Under the pieces are notes generated by a model. The model did not search any database. It was not told where the DNA came from and worked only from the letters and a program-made list of their open reading frames with translations. From positions 12,011 to 75,267 of the forward strand of contig NZ_JAFIQY010000043.1 of the NCBI RefSeq assembly GCF_022271435.1: a stretch of 63,257 nucleotides of DNA. Direction: 5' to 3'. The stretch's first letter is position 1. Each line of letters begins with the position of its first letter. Source of the DNA: Streptomyces monomycini. Its GTDB lineage: Bacteria; Actinomycetota; Actinomycetes; Streptomycetales; Streptomycetaceae. A program made the position numbers and the translations under genes. Shown here piece by piece: positions 1 through 8,203 of this stretch.

Positions 1-60
1 TTTGGGTTGCACCCCCGGGGGGGGGGCCGGGGTTTGGGGGGGGGGGGGGGGGGGGGGGGG
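1..60. other. poly-G low-complexity window edge
   Basis: The first 60 bases are nearly all G with a few T, C and A, ending in an uninterrupted run of about 25 G (positions 36-60). This is unlike the rest of the window, which is GC-rich but complex. It looks like a contig end or a base-calling artefact rather than biological sequence; no gene is called in it. Confidence 0.7.
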
Positions 61-114
61 CCAGTGCGGTGCGGTGCCGTGGCCGGCCGGTGCGGCGGCC
101 GGCCACGGCGTGCG

Positions 115-1146
115 TCAGGCGACCTTCTTGGCGTTCTGGATGACCTTGGTGAGCTCCTCCATCAGCGGCGCGGCGCCCGCGTAGGAGAAGCGCGGCTCGC
201 TGGACCAGCCCGTGACCTGGCCGACCTTGACGGCGGGCAGCTTGTTCCAGGCGGGCTTGGCGGCCAGGTCCTTGGGCTGGAGGGCGGAGGTGCGGTTGTC
301 GAGCATGAGCACGTCGGCCGGGTACTTGTCGGCGTTCTCCCAGCTCAGGTTCTCGAAGTAGCCGCCCTTGTCCAGGTTGTCGGGGACGATGATGTCCACG
401 CCCAGCGACTTGAAGTACATGATGTCGGAGTTGATGCCGGGGTTGGAGGCGTAGAAGAGGTCGGCGCTGCCGGAGCAGGCGAGCACCCGGACCGGGTTGG
501 ACTTGGCGGCCTTGCGCAGTTCGGCGGCGGCCTTCTCGAAGCGGGCCTTGGCGTCGGTGACCTTCTTGGCCTTCAGGTCGGCGCCGAGGGACTGCGCCAG
601 CTCGGCGTACCGCTCGATGATCTTCACCAGCGGGGTACGGGACGCGGTGATCGCCACCGTCTCGGCCAGCTTGGTGATCTTGTCCTTGCTCTCGTCCGGC
701 ACGAACCACAGGGCGCCCGGCTCGAACATGTTGGTGATCAGCAGGTCGGGGTTGAGGCCCGCGTACTTCTCGACCGCGAACTGGTTGTACGCGTTGCCGA
801 TGATGGTCAGACGGTCCACGTCGATGTCGCCGGCCTGCGCGTCCGGCTTGCCGTTCTTCAGCTTCGTCGGGCCGAAGACGCCCACGACCTGCTTGTCGAC
901 GCCGAAGTCGTACAGCGCGGCCGCGGTGCCGGTGAAGGCGACGATGCGCTGCGGCGTGTGGTCGAGCGAGACCTTCTTCCCGCGGTCGTCCGTGAAGGAC
1001 CAGGCGCCGCCCTTGACGCCCCCCTGCGAGCCCGCGTCCTTGTCCTTGCCGCCTCCACAGGCGGCCAGCAGGGCGCCGATGCCGACGGCGCCACCGGCGG
1101 CGAGAACGCCGCGTCGGGACAGGGATACGCTACGGGGGGTGCTCAT
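115..1146 (-). CDS. iron-siderophore ABC transporter substrate-binding lipoprotein
   Basis: A 343-residue FecB/FepB-type periplasmic-binding-protein homologue that would capture ferric siderophore outside the membrane and deliver it to the permeases encoded divergently at 1332-3484. The N-terminus has a twin-arginine-like SRRGVLAAG stretch and a lipobox LLAAC with Cys30 as the lipidated residue, followed by a GGGKDKD linker. I chose the ATG at 1146 over the longer in-frame start at 1221, because the extra 25 residues would bury the signal peptide. The gene shares its upstream region with the permease genes, and the iron box at 1308-1326 lies about 160 bp upstream of this start, so it is probably iron-repressed. 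The siderophore cannot be told from sequence. Confidence 0.93.
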   Translation of the reverse strand: MSTPRSVSLSRRGVLAAGGAVGIGALLAACGGGKDKDAGSQGGVKGGAWSFTDDRGKKVSLDHTPQRIVAFTGTAAALYDFGVDKQVVGVFGPTKLKNGKPDAQAGDIDVDRLTIIGNAYNQFAVEKYAGLNPDLLITNMFEPGALWFVPDESKDKITKLAETVAITASRTPLVKIIERYAELAQSLGADLKAKKVTDAKARFEKAAAELRKAAKSNPVRVLACSGSADLFYASNPGINSDIMYFKSLGVDIIVPDNLDKGGYFENLSWENADKYPADVLMLDNRTSALQPKDLAAKPAWNKLPAVKVGQVTGWSSEPRFSYAGAAPLMEELTKVIQNAKKVA

Positions 1147-1307
1147 GGTCGATGCGCTTCTCTCTGGGCTGGGCCTCGGCACGGCCGTCAGGGCTTGACG
1201 GGACTTCAGCCGGTCGTTCACGGTCTTCAGTGCATTTCCGGACGGACTTCAGGACGGACGGCAAAGGGCCGGTAAAAGGCCCTGCGGAACGACTTGATGT
1301 CTGATCG

Positions 1308-1326
1308 TGAGGGTAGGCTAACCTAA
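1308..1326. promoter_or_regulatory. iron box (DmdR1/IdeR/DtxR-type operator)
   Basis: The 19-mer TGAGGGTAGGCTAACCTAA matches the consensus TTAGGTTAGGCTAACCTAA at 17 of 19 positions; the right half is perfect. It sits between the divergent binding-protein and permease genes and ends only 5 bp before the GTG start at 1332. Iron-loaded DmdR/IdeR would be expected to repress the importer here. The closeness to the start suggests that the permease mRNA has little or no 5' leader. Confidence 0.9.
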
Positions 1327-1331
1327 CTCCC

Positions 1332-2375
1332 GTGTTGGTTGACAGTCCCCCCGAAGCAGCAAACGCCCCCGCGGCTCCGCGGCGGCGGCAGATCACTCGC
1401 TCGGCGGGGCTCGTCGCCTCCGTCGGCCTCCTGGTGGTCGTCACCGCCCTGGGTATCGCCGTCGGCGCGAAACAGGTACCCCTCGACCAGGTCTGGCACG
1501 CCCTCTTCCACTACACGGGTGACGACACCGACGTGGTCGTACGGGACGTCCGCCTGCCGCGCACCCTCCTCGGCCTGCTGGCCGGCGCGGCCCTGGGGCT
1601 GGCCGGCACCGTGATGCAGGCACTGACCCGCAACCCCCTCGCCGACCCCGGCGTCCTCGGCATCAACGCGGGCGCCTCGGCGGCCGTCGTCTCCGCCATC
1701 AGCTTCCTGGGGATCACCTCACTGACCGGGTACGTGTGGTTCGCCTTCCTCGGCGCCGCGGTCGTCTCGGTCGCCGTGTACGTGCTCGGCGGCACCCGCA
1801 GCGCCACCCCCGTACGGCTCGCGCTGGCCGGCACCGCCCTGTCCGCCGTACTGATCGGCTACATCAACGCCGTCAACCTCCTGGACACCGCGGCGCTGGA
1901 CCGGATGCGCTTCTGGACGGTCGGCTCGCTGGCCTCCGCCACCACGGAGACCGTGCAGGAGGTCGCGCCGTTCCTGCTGGCCGGTGCCGTCCTGGCGCTC
2001 GCCGTCGGGCGCCCTCTGAACGCCATCGCGCTCGGCGACGACCAGGCGCGGGCCCTGGGCGCCCGGCTGACCCGCACCCGGGTGCTGGCGATGGTCGCCG
2101 TCACCCTGCTGTGCGGCGGCGCGACCGCCGCCTGCGGCCCGATCGTCTACGTCGGCCTGATGGTCCCGCACGTCGTCCGCGCCGTCACCGGCCCCGACCT
2201 GCGCTGGATCCTGCCGTACTCGGCGGTCCTGTCGCCGGTCCTGCTGCTCGGCGCCGACGTCCTGGGGCGTGTCGTGGCGCGGCCGGGGGAGATTCAGGTC
2301 GGCATCGTGACGGCCGTCGTCGGCGGCCCGGTCTTCATCTACCTCGTACGGCGTCGGAGGATGGCCCAGCTGTGA
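1332..2375 (+). CDS. FecCD-family iron-siderophore ABC permease, first subunit
   Basis: A 347-residue polytopic membrane protein of the FecCD/BtuC family, with about nine or ten hydrophobic helices beginning near residue 25 and the conserved GTVMQALTRNPLADP segment followed by PGVLGINAGA. It would form one half of the transmembrane channel for siderophore import. The GTG start immediately follows the iron box, so no Shine-Dalgarno is possible beyond the operator and translation may be leaderless. The gene overlaps the second permease by four bases (GTGA, 2372-2375), indicating translational coupling. Confidence 0.94.
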   Translation: MLVDSPPEAANAPAAPRRRQITRSAGLVASVGLLVVVTALGIAVGAKQVPLDQVWHALFHYTGDDTDVVVRDVRLPRTLLGLLAGAALGLAGTVMQALTRNPLADPGVLGINAGASAAVVSAISFLGITSLTGYVWFAFLGAAVVSVAVYVLGGTRSATPVRLALAGTALSAVLIGYINAVNLLDTAALDRMRFWTVGSLASATTETVQEVAPFLLAGAVLALAVGRPLNAIALGDDQARALGARLTRTRVLAMVAVTLLCGGATAACGPIVYVGLMVPHVVRAVTGPDLRWILPYSAVLSPVLLLGADVLGRVVARPGEIQVGIVTAVVGGPVFIYLVRRRRMAQL

Positions 2376-3484
2376 GTTCCACCGTCAAGACCGACACCGG
2401 CCGGAACGATTCCGCGGCCACCGGCCGGGACACCGCCGCGCGGACCGGCAGGCCCGTACGGGCGGTCCGCACCGCCGGCGGGCTGTCCCTGCGCCTGGAC
2501 GTACGGACCCTCGTCGTCTCCGTGCTGCTGGCCGCCGTGGCCCTGTTCGCGAGCGTGCTGCTGATCGGCACCGGCGACTTCCCCATGGGCCCGGGAGACG
2601 TCCTCGCCACCCTCACCGGGTCCGGCACCACCGCGCAGGAGTTCATCGTCAACGACCTGCGGCTGCCGCGGGTCCTGGTCGGACTGCTGGTCGGCGCCGC
2701 CTTCGGGGTCGCCGGAGCCGTCTTCCAGGCCGTCTCGCGCAACCCGCTCGGCAGCCCCGACGTGCTCGGCTTCTCCCAGGGCTCGACGGTCGGCGCGCTG
2801 CTGGTCATCGTCTTCTTCCAGGGCGGCACCTTCGCCATCGCCGCCGGCTCGGTCGCCGGCGGCATCGTCACCGGGCTGGCGATCTTCCTGCTGGCGTGGA
2901 AGGGCGGCATCCACGGCTACCGCTTCGTGCTCGTCGGCATCGGCGCCGCCGCGATGCTCTACGCGATCGTCCTGTACCTGATGACCAAGGCGAACATCGT
3001 CGAGGCCACCCAGGCCGTCACCTGGATGACCGGCACCCTCAGCGGCCGGGACTGGGACCAGGTCTGGCCGCTGGCGATCGTCTGCGTCCTGCTGATCCCG
3101 CTGTCGCTGCTGTACGGGCGGCCGCTGCGGATGCTGGAGATGGGCGACGACGCCGCGTACGCGCTGGGCGTCCCGGTCACCCGGGTACGCGTCGTCCTGC
3201 TGGCGGCGGCGGTCCTGCTGGTCGCCGCGGCCACCGCGGCGGCCGGGCCGATCGCCTTCCTCGCGCTGACCGCGCCGCAGCTGGCCCGCCGGCTGACCCG
3301 CTCGCCCGGCCCCAACCTGCTGCCCGCCGGCCTCATGGGCGCCGCCCTCCTGGTGACCGCGGACTGGCTCTCGCAGCAGATCTTCGGCGCCGACCAGCTC
3401 CCGGTGGGCGTGCTGACCGGCCTGCTCGGCGGCGGCTACCTGCTGTGGCTGCTGGCCTCCGAACGCAAGGCGGGACGGATATGA
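2372..3484 (+). CDS. FecCD-family iron-siderophore ABC permease, second subunit
   Basis: A 370-residue FecCD/FepG-type permease, paralogous to its upstream neighbour: it carries the parallel segment FQAVSRNPLGSPDVLG and a matching set of hydrophobic helices. The GTG at 2372 overlaps the previous stop codon. Its first ~45 residues are polar and rich in T, R and G, longer than in many homologues. It should pair with the first permease and the ATPase at 3636-4448. Its stop codon overlaps the start of a small proline-rich ORF (ATGA, 3481-3484). Confidence 0.94.
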   Translation: MSSTVKTDTGRNDSAATGRDTAARTGRPVRAVRTAGGLSLRLDVRTLVVSVLLAAVALFASVLLIGTGDFPMGPGDVLATLTGSGTTAQEFIVNDLRLPRVLVGLLVGAAFGVAGAVFQAVSRNPLGSPDVLGFSQGSTVGALLVIVFFQGGTFAIAAGSVAGGIVTGLAIFLLAWKGGIHGYRFVLVGIGAAAMLYAIVLYLMTKANIVEATQAVTWMTGTLSGRDWDQVWPLAIVCVLLIPLSLLYGRPLRMLEMGDDAAYALGVPVTRVRVVLLAAAVLLVAAATAAAGPIAFLALTAPQLARRLTRSPGPNLLPAGLMGAALLVTADWLSQQIFGADQLPVGVLTGLLGGGYLLWLLASERKAGRI

Positions 3485-3639
3485 GCCCGAGCCGGAGCCC
3501 GAGCCCGCAGGACGCCGCACGGCAGCCGGGAACGGCCCCCGCCACCGTCCCCGTCTCCGCTCCGGCCCCCGCCCCCGTCACACCGACCGAGCCGCCCCAG
3601 GCCCCCGCGCCGCAGACCGCTACAAGGAGCAACCAGTGA
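3481..3639 (+). CDS. small proline/alanine-rich ORF coupled between permease and ATPase genes
   Basis: A 52-codon ORF beginning MSPSRSPSPQD and ending TATRSNQ, rich in P, A, T and S. It overlaps the upstream permease stop by ATGA and its own stop overlaps the ATPase GTG by GTGA, so it bridges what would otherwise be a 150-bp gap in a translationally coupled operon. The ATPase has its own SD (AAGGAGC, 3624-3630) inside this ORF. I recognise no domain. It may be a real small protein, a coupling device, or drifted linker sequence. Confidence 0.4.
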   Translation: MSPSRSPSPQDAARQPGTAPATVPVSAPAPAPVTPTEPPQAPAPQTATRSNQ

Positions 3640-4448
3640 GCCGTCTCACGGCCGAGAACGTGACCCTCGCCTACGACCAGCGGGTCATCGCCGAGGACCT
3701 CTCGGTGGCCATACCGGACCAGTCCTTCACGGTCATCGTCGGACCGAACGCCTGCGGCAAGTCCACGCTGCTGCGCGCCCTGTCGCGGATGCTCAAGCCC
3801 GCCGCCGGCTCCGTACTGCTGGACGGCGCGGCCATCTCCTCGCTGCCCGCCAAGAAGGTCGCCCGCACCCTCGGACTGCTCCCGCAGTCCTCCATCGCGC
3901 CCGACGGCATCACCGTCGCCGACCTGGTCGCGCGCGGCCGTTACCCGCACCAGGGACTGCTGCGCCAGTGGTCGGGCGAGGACGAACGGATCGTACGGGA
4001 GTCCATGGAGGCCACCGGCGTCGGCGAACTGGCCGAGCGCTACGTCGACGAACTCTCCGGCGGACAGCGGCAGCGCGTGTGGATCGCGATGGCCCTCGCC
4101 CAGCAGACCCCGCTGCTCCTGCTGGACGAGCCGACCACCTACCTCGACATCCAGCACCAGATCGAGGTGCTGGACCTGTGCGCCGAACTCCACGAGGAGC
4201 AGGGCCGCACCCTCGTCGCCGTCCTGCACGACCTCAACCACGCCGCGCGCTACGCCACCCACCTGATCGCGATGCGAGCGGGCGAGATCGTCGCCGAAGG
4301 GCCGCCGGAGCAGGTCGTCACGGCCGACCTGGTGGAGCAGGTCTTCGGCCTGAAGTGCCAGGTCATCGACGACCCGGAGACGGGCACGCCGCTGGTGGTA
4401 CCGGCGGCGCGCAAGGCGCGGGAGGCTGCGGCGGCCGGGGCGTCCTGA
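3636..4448 (+). CDS. iron-siderophore ABC transporter ATP-binding protein
   Basis: A 270-residue FecE/FepC-type ATPase that would power the siderophore importer from the cytoplasmic face. All expected elements are present: Walker A GPNACGKST at residues 36-44, Q-loop Gln84, signature LSGGQ at 140-144, Walker B LLLLDE ending at Glu165, and H-loop His198. The GTG start overlaps the small upstream ORF and is preceded by AAGGAGC. It is the last gene of the iron-box-controlled operon; the sequence downstream is repeat-rich and non-coding. Confidence 0.95.
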   Translation: MSRLTAENVTLAYDQRVIAEDLSVAIPDQSFTVIVGPNACGKSTLLRALSRMLKPAAGSVLLDGAAISSLPAKKVARTLGLLPQSSIAPDGITVADLVARGRYPHQGLLRQWSGEDERIVRESMEATGVGELAERYVDELSGGQRQRVWIAMALAQQTPLLLLDEPTTYLDIQHQIEVLDLCAELHEEQGRTLVAVLHDLNHAARYATHLIAMRAGEIVAEGPPEQVVTADLVEQVFGLKCQVIDDPETGTPLVVPAARKAREAAAAGAS

Positions 4449-4524
4449 GCGGGGGCGGGCGGGCCGGGAGGCCGAGGCGGCCTGCGGCCGGGCCGCGACG
4501 TAGGGCCCGGCTGCGACGGCGGGA

Positions 4525-4589
4525 GCCTGGTGTCCGGGCCGGCTGCGACGGCGGGGCCCGGGGGCCTGGTGTCCGGGCCGGCTGCGACG
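4525..4589. repeat. 26-bp direct repeat
   Basis: The 26-mer beginning GCCTGGTGTCCGGG and ending GGCTGCGACG occurs identically at 4525-4550 and 4564-4589, with a partial third copy (GCCCGGCTGCGACGG) near 4505. It fills most of the 144-bp convergent gap between the ATPase gene and the SCP2-like gene. I see no stem that would make it a clear terminator. Confidence 0.75.
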
Positions 4590-4592
4590 TGG

Positions 4593-4940
4593 TTACAGCA
4601 GCGACCGCAGGCGCAGCAGGTCGCGGAAGCCCGCCTCCAGCTTGACCCGGCCGCTGCCCCACGCCTTGGCGAAGTGCAGCTTGCCGTCGACCATGGCGAC
4701 CAGGTCGTCGCCGCGCATGGCCAGGCGGATCTGGGCCCGTTCGGGCGGCGGCCCGGGGACGTTCGTGACGTCCTCCAGGGTGCCGTTCGCCAGCCGGCCG
4801 GTGAACGTGACGTCCAGGTCGGTGATCCGGCAGCTCAGCGAACGGTCGAACGCGGCCGCGCTGCGGACGTCGCCGTCGGCGGTGGAGAGGTTCTGTGCGA
4901 GCCGGCCGAGGGCGGCGCGGCACTCTTCGAGGGTTGCCAT
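4593..4940 (-). CDS. SCP2 sterol-binding-like domain protein
   Basis: A 115-residue protein that looks like a single SCP2 (sterol carrier protein 2) fold: an N-terminal helix, a beta-rich middle (SLSCRITDLDVTF, then RAQIRLAMRGDDLVAMVDGKL) and a C-terminal GSGRVKLEAGFRDLLRL. Such small SCP2-like proteins are common in Streptomyces near tlyA and nadK; the ligand is unknown. The start is taken at the ATG at 4940, although no good SD precedes it. The gene is divergent from the 5017 ORF with 76 bp between them. Confidence 0.72.
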   Translation of the reverse strand: MATLEECRAALGRLAQNLSTADGDVRSAAAFDRSLSCRITDLDVTFTGRLANGTLEDVTNVPGPPPERAQIRLAMRGDDLVAMVDGKLHFAKAWGSGRVKLEAGFRDLLRLRSLL

Positions 4941-5016
4941 CGAGATCGACGATACGCCGGTACGGGACGGGCGGGCGGTGACCCGGTCGGCGGGCGGTTC
5001 GAGGTAGCGTCGAGGC

Positions 5017-5454
5017 ATGGAAGAGCCGAAGGAGCCGGTGGGCGGCGGGGTGCCGGACGAGCGGATGCCGGACCGGTCTGATGCCGGTGGTCCGGACGGC
5101 CGGGGCCGGGACGGTCTGGACAGCCGCGCCCGGGACGGCCTGGACGGCTCGGACGGCCCGGAGCGCAACGGTGCCGCGCCCGCCGGGCCGCAGCCGCTGG
5201 GTGTCGTGGTCACGCCCACCGGGGACGCCGCCGTCGACGCCCAGCTGCGGCGCCTGGCCGACGCCGACCACCTCGCCGCGAGCGGACACCTCGCGGTGTA
5301 CGAGGATGTGCACCGGGGACTGCGCGACGCGCTGGCCGCGCTCGACCGGCGCCCCGGGCCCGCCGGCCCGTCCGGCACCGGCCCGTCCGGTACTGGTCCG
5401 TCCGGCGTGCCCGCGTCCCCGCAGCCGTCCGCAACGTACGACAACAGGAGCTGA
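5017..5454 (+). CDS. conserved hypothetical protein upstream of tlyA
   Basis: A 145-residue protein. Residues 1-60 are disordered, rich in D, G, R and P with RDGLD repeats. Residues ~62-110 form a predicted helical core (GVVVTPTGDAAVDAQLRRL ... ASGHLAVYEDVHRGLRDAL). The tail has GTGPSGTGPSG repeats. I know this type of short acidic protein directly upstream of tlyA in Streptomyces, but not its function. The gene ends 7 bp before the tlyA start, and the tlyA SD (ACAGGAG, 5443-5449) lies inside it, so the two are probably cotranscribed. Confidence 0.75.
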   Translation: MEEPKEPVGGGVPDERMPDRSDAGGPDGRGRDGLDSRARDGLDGSDGPERNGAAPAGPQPLGVVVTPTGDAAVDAQLRRLADADHLAASGHLAVYEDVHRGLRDALAALDRRPGPAGPSGTGPSGTGPSGVPASPQPSATYDNRS

Positions 5455-5461
5455 ACCACAG

Positions 5462-6277
5462 GTGGCAGGAGTGGCACGACGCCGACTCGACGCGGAGCTG
5501 GTGCGCCGCAAGCTGGCCCGTTCCCGCGAGCACGCCAGCCAGCTGATCGCCGCGGGGCGGGTGACCGTCGGCGGGACGACGGCGACCAAGTCCGCCACCC
5601 AGGTGGAGACCAGCGCGGCCCTGGTCGTGCGTGACGACGACAGCGACCCGGACTACGTCTCGCGCGGCGGCCACAAGCTGGCCGGGGCCCTCGCCGCGTT
5701 CGCGCCCCTCGGCCTGAAGGTGACGGGCCGCCGCGCCCTGGACGCGGGCGCCTCCACCGGCGGTTTCACGGACGTCCTGCTGCGGGCCGGCGCGGCACAC
5801 GTCGTCGCCGCCGACGTCGGGTACGGGCAGCTCGCCTGGTCGCTGCAGAGCGACGACCGGGTCACCGTCAAGGACCGCACCAACGTGCGCGAACTGACGC
5901 TGGAGCAGATCGACGGCGAGCCCGTCGACCTCGTCGTCGGCGATCTGTCCTTCATCCCGCTGGGCCTGGTGCTGCCCGCCCTCGTCCGCTGTGCGGCGCC
6001 CGACGCCGACCTGGTGCTGATGGTCAAGCCGCAGTTCGAGGTCGGCAAGGAGCGCCTCGGCAGCGGCGGAGTGGTGCGCAGCGCCGAACTGCGGGCCGAG
6101 GCGGTACGCGGTGTCGCCGGGCGGGCCGCCGCACTCGGGCTGGGGGTGGCGGGGGTGACCGCGAGCCCGTTGCCCGGTCCCTCCGGCAATGTCGAGTACT
6201 TTCTGTGGCTGCGCGCCGGGGCGGATGCACTCGACCCGGCGGACGTCGACCGAGCAGTGGCGGAGGGGCCCCGTTGA
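5462..6277 (+). CDS. tlyA: TlyA-family rRNA (cytidine-2'-O)-methyltransferase / hemolysin-like
   Basis: A 271-residue protein with an N-terminal S4 RNA-binding domain (residues ~6-65, with RKLARSREHASQLIAAGRV) and a Rossmann methyltransferase domain with the SAM motif ALDAGASTGGF at 92-102. The FtsJ-type catalytic residues appear in GGHKL (Lys72), GDLSFIPL and VKPQFE. TlyA methylates 16S/23S rRNA cytidines and affects capreomycin sensitivity in mycobacteria. The GTG at 5462 is preceded by ACAGGAG; a second in-frame GTG lies at 5471. The stop overlaps the TTG start of NAD kinase. Confidence 0.93.
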   Translation: MAGVARRRLDAELVRRKLARSREHASQLIAAGRVTVGGTTATKSATQVETSAALVVRDDDSDPDYVSRGGHKLAGALAAFAPLGLKVTGRRALDAGASTGGFTDVLLRAGAAHVVAADVGYGQLAWSLQSDDRVTVKDRTNVRELTLEQIDGEPVDLVVGDLSFIPLGLVLPALVRCAAPDADLVLMVKPQFEVGKERLGSGGVVRSAELRAEAVRGVAGRAAALGLGVAGVTASPLPGPSGNVEYFLWLRAGADALDPADVDRAVAEGPR

Positions 6278-7254
6278 CCATTTCTGAAGCATCCGGAGCG
6301 GCTGAGACAGCCGGCTCGCGCACCACCTGTACCGCACCGTCCCCGGGCGTCCCGGCGCCGTCCGGACAGCGCACGGTCTTCCTGCTGGCGCACACCGGCC
6401 GCCCCGCGGCCGTCCGCAGCGCCGAACTCGTCGTCCAAGGGCTGCTGCGCAGCGGCATCGGCGTACGGGTCCTGGCCGAGGAGGCGGCGGACCTGCCGCT
6501 GCCCGCGTCCGTGGTCCGCGTCGAGTCCGAGCAGTGCGCGGCCGAGGGCTGCGAACTGCTCGTGGTCCTCGGCGGGGACGGGACGCTGCTGCGCGGCGCG
6601 GACTTCGCCCGTACGTCCGGGGTGCCGATGCTCGGCGTCAACCTCGGCCGGGTCGGCTTCCTCGCGGAGGCCGAACGGGACGACCTGGACAAGGTCGTCG
6701 ACCGGGTCGTGACCCGCTCCTACGAGGTCGAGGAGCGGATGACCATCGACGTCCTGGTGCGCAACAACGGCAGCGTCGCGCACACCGACTGGGCCCTGAA
6801 CGAGGCGTCCGTGGAGAAGGCGGCGCGGGAGCGCATGCTGGAGGTCGTCACCGAGGTCGACGGACGGCCCGTCTCGCGCTTCGGCGGCGACGGCGTCGTG
6901 TGCGCGACCCCGACCGGCTCCACCGCCTACGCCTTCTCGGCGGGCGGCCCGGTGGTCTGGCCCGAGGTCGAGGCCCTGCTGATGGTGCCGATCAGCGCGC
7001 ACGCGCTGTTCGCCAAGCCGCTGGTCACCTCGCCGGACTCGGTGCTGGCCGTCGAGGTGCAGCCCAAGACGCCGCACGGCGTGCTGTGGTGCGACGGCCG
7101 CCGCAGCGTCGAACTGCCCGCGGGCGCCCGGGTGGAGGTCCGCCGCGGCGCCACACCGGTACGCCTCGCCCGTCTGCATCACGCCTCCTTCACGGATCGT
7201 CTGGTGGCCAAGTTCGCCCTGCCGGTGGCGGGCTGGCGCGGCGCACCGCAGTAG
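6274..7254 (+). CDS. nadK: NAD kinase
   Basis: A 326-residue ATP-NAD kinase that makes NADP+. The GGDGT motif is at 100-104 (Asp102 catalytic), with NLGRVGFL at ~123-130, the NE pair at 176-177 and the glycine-rich GGDGVVCATPTGSTAY following. The TTG start overlaps the tlyA stop (TTGA) and has a GGAGGGG SD about 6 bp upstream; the first ~32 residues are a non-conserved T/A/P-rich extension. In actinobacteria this gene normally precedes recN directly. Here three minus-strand ORFs lie between them, and the nadK 3' end overlaps the CPBP gene by 65 bp in antisense. Confidence 0.94.
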   Translation: MTISEASGAAETAGSRTTCTAPSPGVPAPSGQRTVFLLAHTGRPAAVRSAELVVQGLLRSGIGVRVLAEEAADLPLPASVVRVESEQCAAEGCELLVVLGGDGTLLRGADFARTSGVPMLGVNLGRVGFLAEAERDDLDKVVDRVVTRSYEVEERMTIDVLVRNNGSVAHTDWALNEASVEKAARERMLEVVTEVDGRPVSRFGGDGVVCATPTGSTAYAFSAGGPVVWPEVEALLMVPISAHALFAKPLVTSPDSVLAVEVQPKTPHGVLWCDGRRSVELPAGARVEVRRGATPVRLARLHHASFTDRLVAKFALPVAGWRGAPQ

Positions 7255-8203
7255 CGGCGTCGGGGCGGACGGGTATCGGCTCCCCGGTGGGGCGGGTGGG
7301 TTTCGGCTCCGTGGTGGGGCGGACGGATGCCGGCTCCGCGGCGGGGTGAACGGGTATCGGCGCCGCGGCGGGGTGGGCGGAGCTCGGCTCGCCCCGGGCC
7401 CGGAGCGGCCGTACGGCTTTGGCTACGGTTCCGGCTCCGGGCCCGCGGAGCGTCACCAGCGCGGCCGTGAGCGACGCGACCGCGCCGAAGACCAGGGCGG
7501 GTGCGGCGTGCTCGGTGTAGCCCGGGAACACCGACTCGACGACGTTGATCGCGGTGTGCACGACGACGGCTGTCAGCACGATCCCGCCGGAGCTGTCGTA
7601 CAGCCGGACCATCAGGACCCGCAGCGCGACCGAGCCGAGCACCTGGCCCGCTGTCCACGCGGCGGAACGCCCCGCCTGGGCGTACGCGACGACGTGCCAG
7701 GCCGCCCACACCAGGCCGATGACCAGGCCGGCGCCGAGCGGCCCCCACCGCTCCCGCAAGGGCCGCAGCAGATACCCCGTCCACCCCGCCTCCTCGGCAG
7801 CGGCGGCGACGAAGTACAGGACGAGGAGCAGCGGCACGGACGCGAGCGGGGAGTGCGGTCCGGTGGGCGGCGCTCCGGCCGCCGCCAGCAGCCCGTACGT
7901 GACGAGGAACAGGGCGGGTATCAGGAGCACGGCCGGCGCCCAGCAGCCGGGCCGCGTCGTGCCACGTACCGAGACCGTCCGCCGCACCAGCCGGCGCACC
8001 CCTCGCCCGCCCTCTTCGCGGAAGAGGAGCAGCGAGGCCACCGCCACCGGCAGGACGAACTGGAACGCGCTCAGCGGCATGCCCATGGGCAGCACACCGG
8101 ACAGGTCGAAGACCGCGCCGGCCGCCCAGAACGGGACGGAGAAGGCCGCCAGTAACGCGAGGAACCCGAAGGGTGATCTGCCGCTCGTCCTGGCCGGAGT
8201 CAT
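7190..8203 (-). CDS. CPBP-family intramembrane glutamic endopeptidase-like protein
   Basis: A 337-residue membrane protein with roughly eight hydrophobic segments in residues 10-260. It has the Abi/CAAX (CPBP) motifs: EEAGWTGYLLRPLR (paired glutamates plus distal Arg), WAAWH and HTAINV, so the proposed active-site Glu/Glu/His/His set is intact. Substrates of bacterial CPBP proteins are mostly unknown. The last ~75 residues are a low-complexity tail containing four 9-residue repeats (AAPIPVHPA, AEPASVRPT, TEPKPTRPT, GEPIPVRPD), and its end lies antisense over the nadK 3' end. The ATG start overlaps the stop of the S41 peptidase gene (ATGA), so the two form one minus-strand operon. Confidence 0.82.
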   Translation of the reverse strand: MTPARTSGRSPFGFLALLAAFSVPFWAAGAVFDLSGVLPMGMPLSAFQFVLPVAVASLLLFREEGGRGVRRLVRRTVSVRGTTRPGCWAPAVLLIPALFLVTYGLLAAAGAPPTGPHSPLASVPLLLVLYFVAAAAEEAGWTGYLLRPLRERWGPLGAGLVIGLVWAAWHVVAYAQAGRSAAWTAGQVLGSVALRVLMVRLYDSSGGIVLTAVVVHTAINVVESVFPGYTEHAAPALVFGAVASLTAALVTLRGPGAGTVAKAVRPLRARGEPSSAHPAAAPIPVHPAAEPASVRPTTEPKPTRPTGEPIPVRPDAATAVRRASPPPAGRTWPPDDP

